Part shown: positions 1 to 6,887 of the stretch, in pieces
Layout of the letters: each line of letters begins with the position of its first letter
Numbering within the stretch: the stretch's first letter is position 1
From: Acidovorax benzenivorans
GTDB taxonomy: Bacteria; Pseudomonadota; Gammaproteobacteria; Burkholderiales; Burkholderiaceae_C
NCBI RefSeq assembly: GCF_028680575.1
Contig: NZ_JAPCKI010000025.1
Location: 1 to 41,941, forward strand
Length of the DNA: 41,941 nucleotides
Direction: 5' to 3'
Notes under the pieces: generated by a model
Databases searched by the model: none
Told to the model about the DNA's origin: nothing
Seen by the model: the letters and a program-made list of their open reading frames with translations, nothing else
Translations under genes and position numbers: made by a program

Positions 1-126
1 GGTGACAACGTGTCGATCACTGTGAAGCTGATCAACCCCATCGCCATGGAAGAAGGTCTGCGCTTCGCTATCCGCGAAGGCGGCCGTACCGTGGGCGCTG
101 GCGTCGTGGCCAAGATCATTGCTTAA
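1..126 (+). CDS. tuf: Elongation factor Tu, C-terminal end (partial)
   Basis: The window opens inside this gene, and only the last 41 codons and TAA are present. The translation shows the EF-Tu domain 3 ending: [20 protein letters not shown] followed by [19 protein letters not shown]-Tu carries aminoacyl-tRNA to the ribosomal A site as a GTP complex. Its position 26 bp upstream of rpsJ is the usual str-S10 junction. The GTPase domain lies outside the window, so whether this is tufA or tufB cannot be told. Confidence 0.97.
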
Positions 127-152
127 TTCACAAGCAGAACAAGGAACTTGCC

Positions 153-464
153 ATGTCCAAGCAAAAAATCCGTATCCGCCTGAAGGCGTTTGATTACAAG
201 CTGATCGACCAGTCCGCTGCCGAGATCGTTGACACCGCCAAGCGCACCGGCGCCATCGTCAAGGGCCCCGTGCCCCTGCCGACGCGGATGAAGCGTTTCG
301 ACATCCTGCGCTCGCCGCACGTCAACAAGACCAGCCGCGACCAGCTCGAAATCCGCACGCACCAGCGTCTGATGGACATCGTGGATCCTACGGACAAGAC
401 CGTGGACGCCCTGATGAAGCTCGACCTGCCTGCTGGCGTGGACGTCGAAATCAAGCTGCAGTGA
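153..464 (+). CDS. rpsJ: 30S ribosomal protein S10
   Basis: This 103-aa protein has the normal S10 length and is colinear with the family. It starts MSKQKIRIRLKAFDYKLID and contains the conserved HVNKTSRDQLEIRTHQR segment. S10 sits in the head of the 30S subunit and also pairs with NusB in antitermination. An AAGGAA Shine-Dalgarno precedes the ATG at a normal distance. It follows tuf by 26 bp. Unlike the rest of the cluster it is separated from the next gene, rplC, by 232 bp that carry a promoter-like dyad. Confidence 0.98.
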   Translation: MSKQKIRIRLKAFDYKLIDQSAAEIVDTAKRTGAIVKGPVPLPTRMKRFDILRSPHVNKTSRDQLEIRTHQRLMDIVDPTDKTVDALMKLDLPAGVDVEIKLQ

Positions 465-514
465 TGTAGCAATGGCTGCTGCGAGGTGGGTTCACCCGCC
501 TTGCAGTGACTGAA

Positions 515-554
515 ATAACGCGAACTTGCTTGAAAAAGCAGTTCGCGTTATACT
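515..554 (+). promoter_or_regulatory. Candidate sigma70 promoter for rplC inside a long inverted repeat
   Basis: A -35 like TTGCTT (526-531) and a -10 TATACT (549-554) are separated by 17 bp, a good sigma70 arrangement. Both lie within an inverted repeat. ATAACGCGAAC (515-525) pairs with GTTCGCGTTAT (541-551), and TGCTT (527-531) pairs with AAGCA (536-540). That gives a 16-bp stem with one bulged T and a GAAA loop. No U-run follows the stem, so it is not a classical terminator. It could be an operator, or an RNA hairpin in readthrough from rpsJ. The leader after it runs about 140 nt to rplC. Confidence 0.55.
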
Positions 555-696
555 TTAGGGCTTCGCTCGATTTACGTCCGTCAAACGGCGCTTGTCAGCG
601 GAGTTTTATTAACCTTCTTTCATGCACGCAGGCGAGAGCTTGCGGAAACGCCGTAGCCAATTGAAGTTGCGGCGGTGAGAGTTTTGGAGAAAACCA

Positions 697-1371
697 ATGA
701 GTCTGAGCAACTCCCTCGGGTTGCTGGGTCGCAAAGTGGGCATGATGCGTCTGTTCACCGATGATGGGGACGCAGTGCCTGTCACGGTGGTGGATGTATC
801 CAACAACCGCGTTACCCAGGTCAAAACCCAAGAGAACGATGGCTACGTGGCCCTGCAGGTCACGTTCGGTTCGCGCAAAGCATCGCGTGTGACCAAGCCA
901 GAAGCCGGCCACCTTGCCAAGGCAGGTGTGGAAGCCGGTGAAGTCATCCAGGAATTCCGCGTGACCGCAGAAACCGCCGGCAAGTACGCCGCTGGTGCTG
1001 CAGTGCCTGTGGCTGATGTTTTTGCTGTCGGCCAGAAGGTGGACGTGCAAGGCACCTCCATCGGTAAGGGCTACGCCGGTACCATCAAGCGTCACAACAT
1101 GAGCTCGCAGCGCGCGTCGCACGGTAACAGCCGTTCGCACAACGTGCCTGGCTCTATCGGTATGGCACAAGACCCAGGTCGCGTGTTCCCCGGCAAGCGC
1201 ATGACGGGCCACCTCGGCGATGTCACCAAGACCACGCAAAACCTCGATGTCATCCGCATCGATGAAGCGCGTCAACTGCTCTTGATCAAGGGCGCTATTC
1301 CGGGCTCCAAGGGTGGGTTCGTGACGGTGCGTCCAGCGGTCAAGGCCAAAGCCTCCAAAGGAGCGAACTAA
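697..1371 (+). CDS. rplC: 50S ribosomal protein L3
   Basis: This 224-aa protein is slightly longer than the E. coli form. It begins LLGRKVGMMRLFTDDGDAVP and carries the conserved GTIKRHNMSSQRASHGNSRS and PGRVFPGKRMTGHLG segments, the loop that reaches the peptidyl transferase centre and contains the usual methylated Gln region. L3 is an early assembly protein of the 50S subunit. Its stop codon overlaps the rplD start (TAATG), which points to translational coupling. The dyad promoter upstream may give it transcription independent of rpsJ. Confidence 0.98.
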   Translation: MSLSNSLGLLGRKVGMMRLFTDDGDAVPVTVVDVSNNRVTQVKTQENDGYVALQVTFGSRKASRVTKPEAGHLAKAGVEAGEVIQEFRVTAETAGKYAAGAAVPVADVFAVGQKVDVQGTSIGKGYAGTIKRHNMSSQRASHGNSRSHNVPGSIGMAQDPGRVFPGKRMTGHLGDVTKTTQNLDVIRIDEARQLLLIKGAIPGSKGGFVTVRPAVKAKASKGAN

Positions 1372-1991
1372 TGCAGCTCGAACTCCTGAATGACCAGGGC
1401 CAAGGTGCATCCAAGCTGGATGTTCCGGAAACCGTGTTCGGTCGTGAATACAACGAAGATCTGGTTCACCAGATCGTGGTGGCCTATCAGGCCAACGCAC
1501 GCCAAGGCACTCGCGCTCAGAAAGACCGTGAGCAAGTTCGTCACTCGACCAAGAAGCCTTTCAAGCAAAAGGGTACGGGTAACGCACGTGCAGGTATGAC
1601 TTCCTCGCCTTTGTGGCGCGGGGGCGGTCGGATTTTCCCGAACATGCCTGACGAAAATTTCACGCAGAAGATCAACAAGAAGATGTACCGCGCCGGTATG
1701 TCTGCCATCTTGTCGCAGCTGGCCCGCGAAGGCCGTCTGGCTGTGGTCGATTCGCTGAAGCTTGATTCCCCCAAGACCAAGGTCCTGGCAGACAAGTTCA
1801 AGGCGATGAATCTGCAATCGGTGATGGTGATTGCCGACGAAGTGGACGAAAACCTGTACCTGGCTTCGCGCAATCTGGTGAACGTGCTCGTGGTTGAGCC
1901 CCGTTACGCCGATCCCGTGTCGCTGGTGCGTTTCAAGAAAGTGCTCGTCACCAAGGGTGCGATCGACAAACTCAAGGAGATGTTCGCATGA
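1371..1991 (+). CDS. rplD: 50S ribosomal protein L4
   Basis: This 206-aa protein matches L4 throughout. The central loop RHSTKKPFKQKGTGNARAGM and the following SPLWRGGGRIFPNMPDENF are the part that lines the exit tunnel. In enteric bacteria L4 also represses its own S10 operon through the leader RNA; whether that happens here cannot be judged from sequence. The start overlaps the rplC stop by one base and the end overlaps rplW by four (ATGA), so translation is probably coupled through all three genes. Confidence 0.98.
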   Translation: MQLELLNDQGQGASKLDVPETVFGREYNEDLVHQIVVAYQANARQGTRAQKDREQVRHSTKKPFKQKGTGNARAGMTSSPLWRGGGRIFPNMPDENFTQKINKKMYRAGMSAILSQLAREGRLAVVDSLKLDSPKTKVLADKFKAMNLQSVMVIADEVDENLYLASRNLVNVLVVEPRYADPVSLVRFKKVLVTKGAIDKLKEMFA

Positions 1992-2302
1992 GCACACTCA
2001 AGTTTGACGAAGGTCGTCTGATGCAAGTGCTGGTCGCTCCCATCGTGTCCGAAAAGGCCACCATGGTTGCTGAGAAGTCCAATGCAGTGACGTTCAAGGT
2101 GCTGCAGAACGCTACCAAGCCCGAAATCAAGGCCGCTGTGGAATTGATGTTCAAGGTAGAAGTCAAGGGCGTTTCTGTGGTGAACACCAAAGGCAAGACC
2201 AAGCGTTTCGGCAAGACCGTCGGCCGCCGCGACAATGTTCGCAAGGCATACGTCACGCTGCAGGCAGGTCAAGAGCTGAACCTCTCCGGGGAGGCCGCGT
2301 AA
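1988..2302 (+). CDS. rplW: 50S ribosomal protein L23
   Basis: This 104-aa protein has the L23 signatures: an early VAPIVSEKATMVAEKSNAVTF and a later VNTKGKTKRFGKTVGRR. L23 lies at the tunnel exit and docks trigger factor and the signal recognition particle. The ATG overlaps the rplD stop codon and the stop is two bases before rplB, the normal tight arrangement of the operon. Confidence 0.98.
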   Translation: MSTLKFDEGRLMQVLVAPIVSEKATMVAEKSNAVTFKVLQNATKPEIKAAVELMFKVEVKGVSVVNTKGKTKRFGKTVGRRDNVRKAYVTLQAGQELNLSGEAA

Positions 2303-2304
2303 TC

Positions 2305-3129
2305 ATGGCTGTCGTTAAGATGAAACCTACCTCGCCCGGCCAACGTGCTGTGGTGAAGGTCACGCGTGACCACCTGTACAAGGGTGAAGCGTACGCCCCC
2401 CTGCTGGAGCCACAATTCCAGAAGGCCGGTCGTAACAACAATGGTCACATCACCACTCGCCACAAGGGCGGTGGTCACAAGCACCACTACCGCGTGGTGG
2501 ACTTCAAGCGCAACAAGGATGGCATTCTGGCCAAGGTTGAGCGCATCGAGTACGACCCCAACCGTACGGCCCACATCGCTCTGGTGTGCTACGCCGACGG
2601 CGAGCGTCGTTACATCATTGCTCCCCGCGGTCTTGAAGCTGGCGCAACGCTGATGAGCGGTTCGGAAGCCCCGATCCGCGTTGGCAACACACTGCCGATT
2701 CGCAACATTCCCGTGGGTTCGACGATTCACTGCATCGAGCTCAAGCCCGGTGCCGGTGCTCAGATCGCTCGTTCGGCAGGTGCTTCGGCAACGCTGCTGG
2801 CCCGTGAAGGCATCTACGCCCAGGTGCGTATGCGTTCCGGTGAAGTTCGCAAGATCCACATCGAATGCCGCGCCACCATTGGTGAAGTGGCTAACGAAGA
2901 GCACAGCCTGCGCCAACTGGGCAAGGCCGGTGTGAAGCGCTGGATGGGTATTCGTCCTACGGTTCGCGGCGTTGCCATGAACCCAGTGGATCACCCTCAC
3001 GGTGGTGGCGAAGGCCGCACCGGCGAAGGCCGCCATGCAGTCGATCCTTGGGGCAATCTGACCAAGGGTTATCGCACCCGTAACAACAAGCGCACACAGA
3101 TCATGATCGTGTCGCGTCGCAAGAAGTAA
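2305..3129 (+). CDS. rplB: 50S ribosomal protein L2
   Basis: This 274-aa protein has the usual L2 length. Visible signatures include RHKGGGHKHHYRVVDFKRNK near residue 55 and the highly conserved GVAMNPVDHPHGGGEGRTGE near residues 223-242, whose histidine is needed for peptidyl transferase assembly. L2 bridges the subunits and binds 23S rRNA. The gene starts two bases after rplW and is followed 10 bp later by rpsS. Confidence 0.98.
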   Translation: MAVVKMKPTSPGQRAVVKVTRDHLYKGEAYAPLLEPQFQKAGRNNNGHITTRHKGGGHKHHYRVVDFKRNKDGILAKVERIEYDPNRTAHIALVCYADGERRYIIAPRGLEAGATLMSGSEAPIRVGNTLPIRNIPVGSTIHCIELKPGAGAQIARSAGASATLLAREGIYAQVRMRSGEVRKIHIECRATIGEVANEEHSLRQLGKAGVKRWMGIRPTVRGVAMNPVDHPHGGGEGRTGEGRHAVDPWGNLTKGYRTRNNKRTQIMIVSRRKK

Positions 3130-3139
3130 GGGGTAACAG

Positions 3140-3415
3140 ATGACTCGCTCTCTTAAAAAGGGTCCATTTGTTGACCATCACTTGCTGGCCAAGGTCGAAA
3201 AGGCCGTTGCCACCAAGGACAAGAAACCAGTCAAGACCTGGTCGCGTCGCTCTATGGTTCTGCCCGAGTTCATCGGTCTGACCATTGCCGTGCACAACGG
3301 CAAGCAGCACGTACCTGTCTATGTCACCGACCAGATGGTGGGCCACAAGCTGGGCGAATTCGCCCTGACGCGCACCTTCAAGGGTCACCCCGCTGACAAA
3401 AAAGCGAAGAAGTAA
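3140..3415 (+). CDS. rpsS: 30S ribosomal protein S19
   Basis: This 91-aa protein begins MTRSLKKGPFVDHHLLAKVE and contains the family signature around VYVTDQMVGHKLGEFALTRTF. S19 sits in the 30S head with S13, contacting the A-site finger of the 50S subunit. A GGGGTAACAG segment just upstream supplies the ribosome binding site. rplV follows after 9 bp. Confidence 0.98.
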   Translation: MTRSLKKGPFVDHHLLAKVEKAVATKDKKPVKTWSRRSMVLPEFIGLTIAVHNGKQHVPVYVTDQMVGHKLGEFALTRTFKGHPADKKAKK

Positions 3416-3424
3416 GGAACGACC

Positions 3425-3757
3425 ATGTCTGAAACACGTGCAGTCCTCCGGGGCGTCCGTCTGTCGGTCGACAAGGGCCGTCTGGTCGCCGATCTGATCC
3501 GCGGCAAGAAAGTGGACCAGGCTCTGAACATCCTGAACTTCACGCAGAAAAAAGCTGCGGGAATCGTCAAGAAGGTTCTGGAGTCGGCCATCGCCAACGC
3601 CGAACACAACGATGGCGCTGACATCGACGAACTGAAGGTCAAGACCATCTACGTCGAACAAGGCACCACGCTCAAGCGCTTCACCGCGCGCGCCAAAGGC
3701 CGCGGCAATCGCATCAGCAAGCCCACGTGCCATGTGTACGTGACGGTTGGCAACTAA
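3425..3757 (+). CDS. rplV: 50S ribosomal protein L22
   Basis: This 110-aa protein has the normal L22 length. It shows the conserved RGVRLSVDKGRLVADLIRGK near the N-terminus and the C-terminal beta-hairpin region around TTLKRFTARAKGRGNRISKP, which reaches into the peptide exit tunnel. It starts with ATG after an AAGGAA Shine-Dalgarno and lies 15 bp upstream of rpsC. Confidence 0.98.
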   Translation: MSETRAVLRGVRLSVDKGRLVADLIRGKKVDQALNILNFTQKKAAGIVKKVLESAIANAEHNDGADIDELKVKTIYVEQGTTLKRFTARAKGRGNRISKPTCHVYVTVGN

Positions 3758-3772
3758 AGGCTCGGGAAGACT

Positions 3773-4654
3773 ATGGGACAGAAAATCCATCCTACCGGCT
3801 TCCGCCTTGCGGTCAGCCGCAACTGGTCCAGCCGTTGGTACGCCAGCAACCGCGACTTCGCGGGCATGCTGGCTGAAGACATCAAGGTGCGCGAGTACCT
3901 GAAGGCCAAGCTCAAGAATGCGGCCGTGTCGCGCATCCTGATCGAGCGTCCTGCCAAGAACGCCCGCATCACCATTTACTCGGCACGTCCTGGTGTGGTG
4001 ATCGGCAAGAAGGGTGAAGACATCGAGAACCTGAAGAAGGAACTCGCTGCTCGCCTGGGCGTGCCTGTCGCAGTGAACATCGAAGAAGTGCGCAAGCCTG
4101 AAATCGATGCCAAGCTGATCGCCGACAGCATCACGCAACAGCTCGAAAAGCGGATCATGTTCCGCCGCGCCATGAAGCGCGCCATGCAGAACGCCATGCG
4201 TCTGGGTGCCCAGGGCATCAAGATCATGTCGTCCGGTCGTCTGAACGGTATCGAAATCGCTCGTTGCGAGTGGTACCGTGAAGGCCGCGTGCCACTTCAC
4301 ACGCTGCGTGCGGACATCGACTACGGTACCTCTGAAGCCAAGACCACCTACGGTGTGATCGGCGTCAAGGTCTGGGTCTACAAGGGTGACACGCTGGGCC
4401 GCAATGACCTGCCTGCCGTGGAAACGCCTCGTCCAGACGAAGAGCGCCGCCCACGTGGTCCACGCCGTGATGGCCGCCCAGGTGGCGACCGTCCAGGCGC
4501 AGGCCGTGGCCCACGTCGTCCTGTCGGTGGCAACACTGCTCCAGCCGACGGCAGCGATAAGCCAGCGGAAGCTGGTGGCGCTGATAACAATGCCGTTAAG
4601 CGCGTACGCAAAGTCGCCGCGCCCGCTACAGCAGCGGACGGTAAAGGAGAATAA
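3773..4654 (+). CDS. rpsC: 30S ribosomal protein S3 with a long C-terminal tail
   Basis: Residues 1 to about 206 are ordinary S3: MGQKIHPTGFRLAVSRNW, the KH-type segment with VVIGKKGEDIENLKKEL, and the C-terminal domain signature SGRLNGIEIARCEWYREGRV. S3 forms part of the mRNA entry channel and its helicase site. From about residue 207 to 293 there is an extra tail of some 85 residues, rich in Arg, Gly, Pro, Asp and Ala, ending in a basic VKRVRKVAA stretch. E. coli S3 is 233 aa. As far as I recall, long tails also occur in related Burkholderiales. The reading frame is clean. Confidence 0.97.
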   Translation: MGQKIHPTGFRLAVSRNWSSRWYASNRDFAGMLAEDIKVREYLKAKLKNAAVSRILIERPAKNARITIYSARPGVVIGKKGEDIENLKKELAARLGVPVAVNIEEVRKPEIDAKLIADSITQQLEKRIMFRRAMKRAMQNAMRLGAQGIKIMSSGRLNGIEIARCEWYREGRVPLHTLRADIDYGTSEAKTTYGVIGVKVWVYKGDTLGRNDLPAVETPRPDEERRPRGPRRDGRPGGDRPGAGRGPRRPVGGNTAPADGSDKPAEAGGADNNAVKRVRKVAAPATAADGKGE

Positions 4655-4656
4655 CT

Positions 4657-5073
4657 ATGCTGCAACCTGCTCGCCGTAAATACCGCAAGGAGCAAAAGGG
4701 CCGTAACACTGGCGTCGCAACACGGGGTGCTACCGTTGCGTTCGGTGATTTCGGTCTGAAGTGCACCGATCGTGGCCGTCTGACGGCCCGTCAGATCGAA
4801 GCTGCGCGCCGTGCGATTTCCCGTCACGTCAAGCGTGGCGGCCGTATCTGGATCCGCGTGTTCCCGGACAAGCCAATCTCTACCAAGCCCGCAGAAGTGC
4901 GTATGGGTAACGGTAAGGGCAACCCCGAGTACTACGTGGCCGAAATCCAGCCCGGCAAGATCGTGTTCGAGATCGTCGGCGTGCCCGAAGAACTGGCCCG
5001 CGAAGCCTTCCGCCTGGCTGCTGCCAAGCTGCCGCTGCGCACCACGTTCGTCAGCCGTCACCTTGGCGCGTAA
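4657..5073 (+). CDS. rplP: 50S ribosomal protein L16
   Basis: This 138-aa protein begins MLQPARRKYRKEQKGRN, the standard L16 start, and carries the conserved GGRIWIRVFPDKPISTKPAE and RMGNGKGNPEYYVAEIQPG segments. L16 organises the A-site region of the 50S subunit and the elbow contact of tRNA. It starts two bases after the rpsC stop, with GGAG inside the end of rpsC as its ribosome binding site. Confidence 0.98.
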   Translation: MLQPARRKYRKEQKGRNTGVATRGATVAFGDFGLKCTDRGRLTARQIEAARRAISRHVKRGGRIWIRVFPDKPISTKPAEVRMGNGKGNPEYYVAEIQPGKIVFEIVGVPEELAREAFRLAAAKLPLRTTFVSRHLGA

Positions 5074-5090
5074 TTCAGGAGACCATGAAA

Positions 5091-5288
5091 ATGACCAAAG
5101 CTACTGAACTGCGCCAAAAAGACGTTGCCGGCATCGAAGCCGAAATCAAGGCACTGCAAAAGGCCCATTTCGGCCTGCGCATGCAAAAGGCTACGCAGCA
5201 ACTGGGTAACACCAACACGCTGCGCACCACCCGCCGTGATATCGCACGTGCCAAGACCATTCTTGCTGAAAAGCAAGCCGCCAAGTAA
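5091..5288 (+). CDS. rpmC: 50S ribosomal protein L29
   Basis: This 65-aa protein reads MTKATELRQKDVAGIEAEIK and then the helical hairpin with FGLRMQKATQQLGNTNTLR. L29 lies near the tunnel exit beside L23. Two in-frame ATG codons exist, at 5085 and 5091. The AGGAG at 5077-5081 is 3 bases from the first and 9 from the second, and starting at 5091 gives the usual MTKATELRQ beginning, so I prefer 5091. The longer form would add only MK. Confidence 0.93.
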   Translation: MTKATELRQKDVAGIEAEIKALQKAHFGLRMQKATQQLGNTNTLRTTRRDIARAKTILAEKQAAK

Positions 5289-5297
5289 GGAGCCCAT

Positions 5298-5567
5298 ATG
5301 ACGGAACCTAAAAAATCCCTCAAGCGCACCTTGATTGGCAAGGTGGTCAGCGACAAGCGTCAAAAGACTGTGACCGTGCTGGTTGAGCGTCGTGTGAAGC
5401 ACGAGCTCTACGGCAAGATCGTTGCGAAGTCGAGCAAGTACCACGCCCATGATGAAAATGGCGAGTACAAGCTGGGCGACGTGATCGAAATCACCGAGAG
5501 CCGTCCGCTCTCCAAGACCAAGAACTGGGTGGCTACCCGCTTGGTGCAAAAGGCTGGCCTGCTGTAA
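5298..5567 (+). CDS. rpsQ: 30S ribosomal protein S17
   Basis: This 89-aa OB-fold protein contains KRTLIGKVVSDKRQKTVTVL and the family signature around GDVIEITESRPLSKTKNW. S17 is a primary 16S rRNA binder in the 30S body. It is the last gene of this operon here: a terminator follows 50 bp downstream instead of the rplN gene that normally starts the spc operon. Confidence 0.98.
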   Translation: MTEPKKSLKRTLIGKVVSDKRQKTVTVLVERRVKHELYGKIVAKSSKYHAHDENGEYKLGDVIEITESRPLSKTKNWVATRLVQKAGLL

Positions 5568-5617
5568 GCAGCTGACCATGGCGCCCCGGGGCAAGCCCCT
5601 GGGCGGCAAAGCCCTTC

Positions 5618-5649
5618 AAAACGACCCACAATGTGGGTCGTTTTGCTTT
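5618..5649 (+). terminator. Intrinsic terminator of the S10 operon
   Basis: AAAACGACCCACA (5618-5630) pairs with TGTGGGTCGTTTT (5632-5644), a perfect 13-bp inverted repeat with one central base, so the innermost pairs open to form the loop. It ends in a T-rich segment (TTTTGCTTTAT). A preceding GGGGCAAGCCCC hairpin at about 5588-5599 may help. It lies directly downstream of rpsQ. Confidence 0.88.
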
Positions 5650-5730
5650 ATGGGCTCCCCTTTAGTGCGCACGATGCCAAGTGCCCAGGAGAGGGACGTT
5701 ACGAGGCACGGCGTTCTCGGGGTCCAACAC

Positions 5731-5759
5731 CCCATCCCAACATCCCATCCCAACATCCC
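5731..5759 (+). repeat. Two tandem copies of a 13-bp unit before the peroxiredoxin gene
   Basis: CCATCCCAACATC occurs at 5732-5744 and again directly abutting at 5745-5757. It ends two bases before the AGGAG ribosome binding site (5761-5765) of the peroxiredoxin gene, so it lies in the likely 5' untranslated region. It may be simple slippage or a binding site pair; nothing else supports a function. Confidence 0.6.
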
Positions 5760-5771
5760 TAGGAGAAAACA

Positions 5772-6278
5772 ATGATCAAAGTCGGTGATACCCTGCCCGC
5801 AGCCACGCTGATGGAATATTCCGAAGTCGAGGGCGAAGGCTGCAGCATTGGTCCGAATCCCGTGGCGGTGGACAAGGCCACGGCGGGCAAGACAATTGCC
5901 CTGTTCGCATTGCCTGGTGCCTTCACACCCACCTGCTCAGCCAAACATGTCCCTGGTTTTGTGGAAAAGGCTGCCGAGTTCAAGGCGGCGGGTGTTCATG
6001 AAATCTGGTGCGTGAGCGTGAACGACGCGTTTGTGATGGGCGCCTGGGCGCGCGACCAGAAGACCGATGGCAAGGTGCGCATGCTGGGTGACGGTAGCGC
6101 CGCCTTCGCGCAAGCCACGGGCCTCACCCTGGACCTGACGTCCAAGGGCATGGGCCTGCGCAGCAACCGCTACTCGATGCTGGTGCGCGATGGCAAGGTG
6201 GTGGCGCTCAACGTCGAAGCGCCGGGCAAGTTCGAAGTGAGCGACGCCGACACCCTGCTGGCGCAGGCCAAGGCTTGA
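5772..6278 (+). CDS. Peroxiredoxin, Prx5/AhpE-like hybrid-independent type
   Basis: This 168-aa cytosolic thioredoxin-fold peroxidase reduces hydrogen peroxide and organic peroxides. The Prx5 signature ALPGAFTPTCSAKHVPGF is present, with peroxidatic Cys55 in PTC and the supporting Thr52. The distal Arg is in the segment RSNRYSMLVRDG. Length and motif match bacterial Prx5 proteins reduced by glutathione/glutaredoxin or thioredoxin. No fused glutaredoxin domain is present, so the reductant is encoded elsewhere. A strong AGGAG precedes the ATG. It is a single-gene unit, convergent with the acetyltransferase gene. Confidence 0.93.
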   Translation: MIKVGDTLPAATLMEYSEVEGEGCSIGPNPVAVDKATAGKTIALFALPGAFTPTCSAKHVPGFVEKAAEFKAAGVHEIWCVSVNDAFVMGAWARDQKTDGKVRMLGDGSAAFAQATGLTLDLTSKGMGLRSNRYSMLVRDGKVVALNVEAPGKFEVSDADTLLAQAKA

Positions 6279-6311
6279 TACGTCGCGGTCAATGCTACTG
6301 AATGGATAGCG

Positions 6312-6338
6312 GCTGGTGCATGTACATCGTGCGCCAGC
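6312..6338. repeat. Imperfect palindrome between convergent genes
   Basis: GCTGGTGCA (6312-6320) faces TGCGCCAGC (6330-6338), a 9-bp stem with one G-T pair and a 9-base loop containing TGTACA. It lies between the stop codons of the convergent peroxiredoxin and acetyltransferase genes. There is no T-run on either side, so it is at best a weak or Rho-assisted end. Confidence 0.45.
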
Positions 6339-6349
6339 GACCCAATCGG

Positions 6350-6853
6350 TCAAGAAATATCGGCCTTGAGGTAATGCGCCCCTGGTATGGGGTTATGGTA
6401 ATAGGGCGGGATTTCTTCGAAGCCCAGGTCGGTGTATAGCGCACGGGCCGACTCCATATCGTCCAGCGTGTCGAGCAACACGCAGGCGTAGCCAGCCTGC
6501 CGCGCCCGGTCCAGCATGGCTTCGGCCAGCTCGCGGCCCAAGCCAAAGCCCCGAAATGCCTTGCGCACATACAGGCGCTTCATTTCGCTGGCGTTGGGGT
6601 AATCGGCGTTGTCCAGCGGGCGCAGGGCACAACAGCCTGCCACGGCCCCTTCGACTTCGGCGACCAGCAGGGCGCCACGGGGTTCGGCGTAGTCGCCGGG
6701 CAACTGTGCCAGTTCAGACTCAAAGTCCTGAAAACACAGGTCCACGCCCAGCGTGCTGGCGTACTCGCGAAAGATGTTTCTGACCGCATCCCATTCGGCG
6801 GGCGAGGCAGGGGTTCTCAGGGAGATGGAAGGCTTGTCCAAAGCGCAGAGCAT
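6350..6853 (-). CDS. GNAT family N-acetyltransferase
   Basis: This 167-aa protein has the GNAT fold. Residues from about 55 onwards give beta4 with VAGCCALRPL, then EMKRLYVRKAFRGFGLGREL, which is the acetyl-CoA pyrophosphate loop (R-x-x-G-x-G/A motif A), then GYACVLLDTL and the C-terminal SARALYTDLGFEEIPPYYHN. It should transfer an acetyl group from acetyl-CoA to a small molecule or protein amine; the substrate cannot be read from sequence. It is a monocistronic minus-strand gene between the peroxiredoxin and cytochrome genes. Confidence 0.88.
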   Translation of the reverse strand: MLCALDKPSISLRTPASPAEWDAVRNIFREYASTLGVDLCFQDFESELAQLPGDYAEPRGALLVAEVEGAVAGCCALRPLDNADYPNASEMKRLYVRKAFRGFGLGRELAEAMLDRARQAGYACVLLDTLDDMESARALYTDLGFEEIPPYYHNPIPGAHYLKADIS

Positions 6854-6887
6854 GCAAACGAGGGAGCCGCCAGTGTAGCGACTTCGG

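Noticed and set aside
3101..4300. A 399-codon minus-strand frame across rpsS, rplV and rpsC
   Set aside because: Antisense shadow of ribosomal protein genes with no start signal or family match.
5578..5775. A 65-codon plus-strand frame after rpsQ
   Set aside because: It spans the operon terminator and the 13-bp repeats and has no protein-like features.
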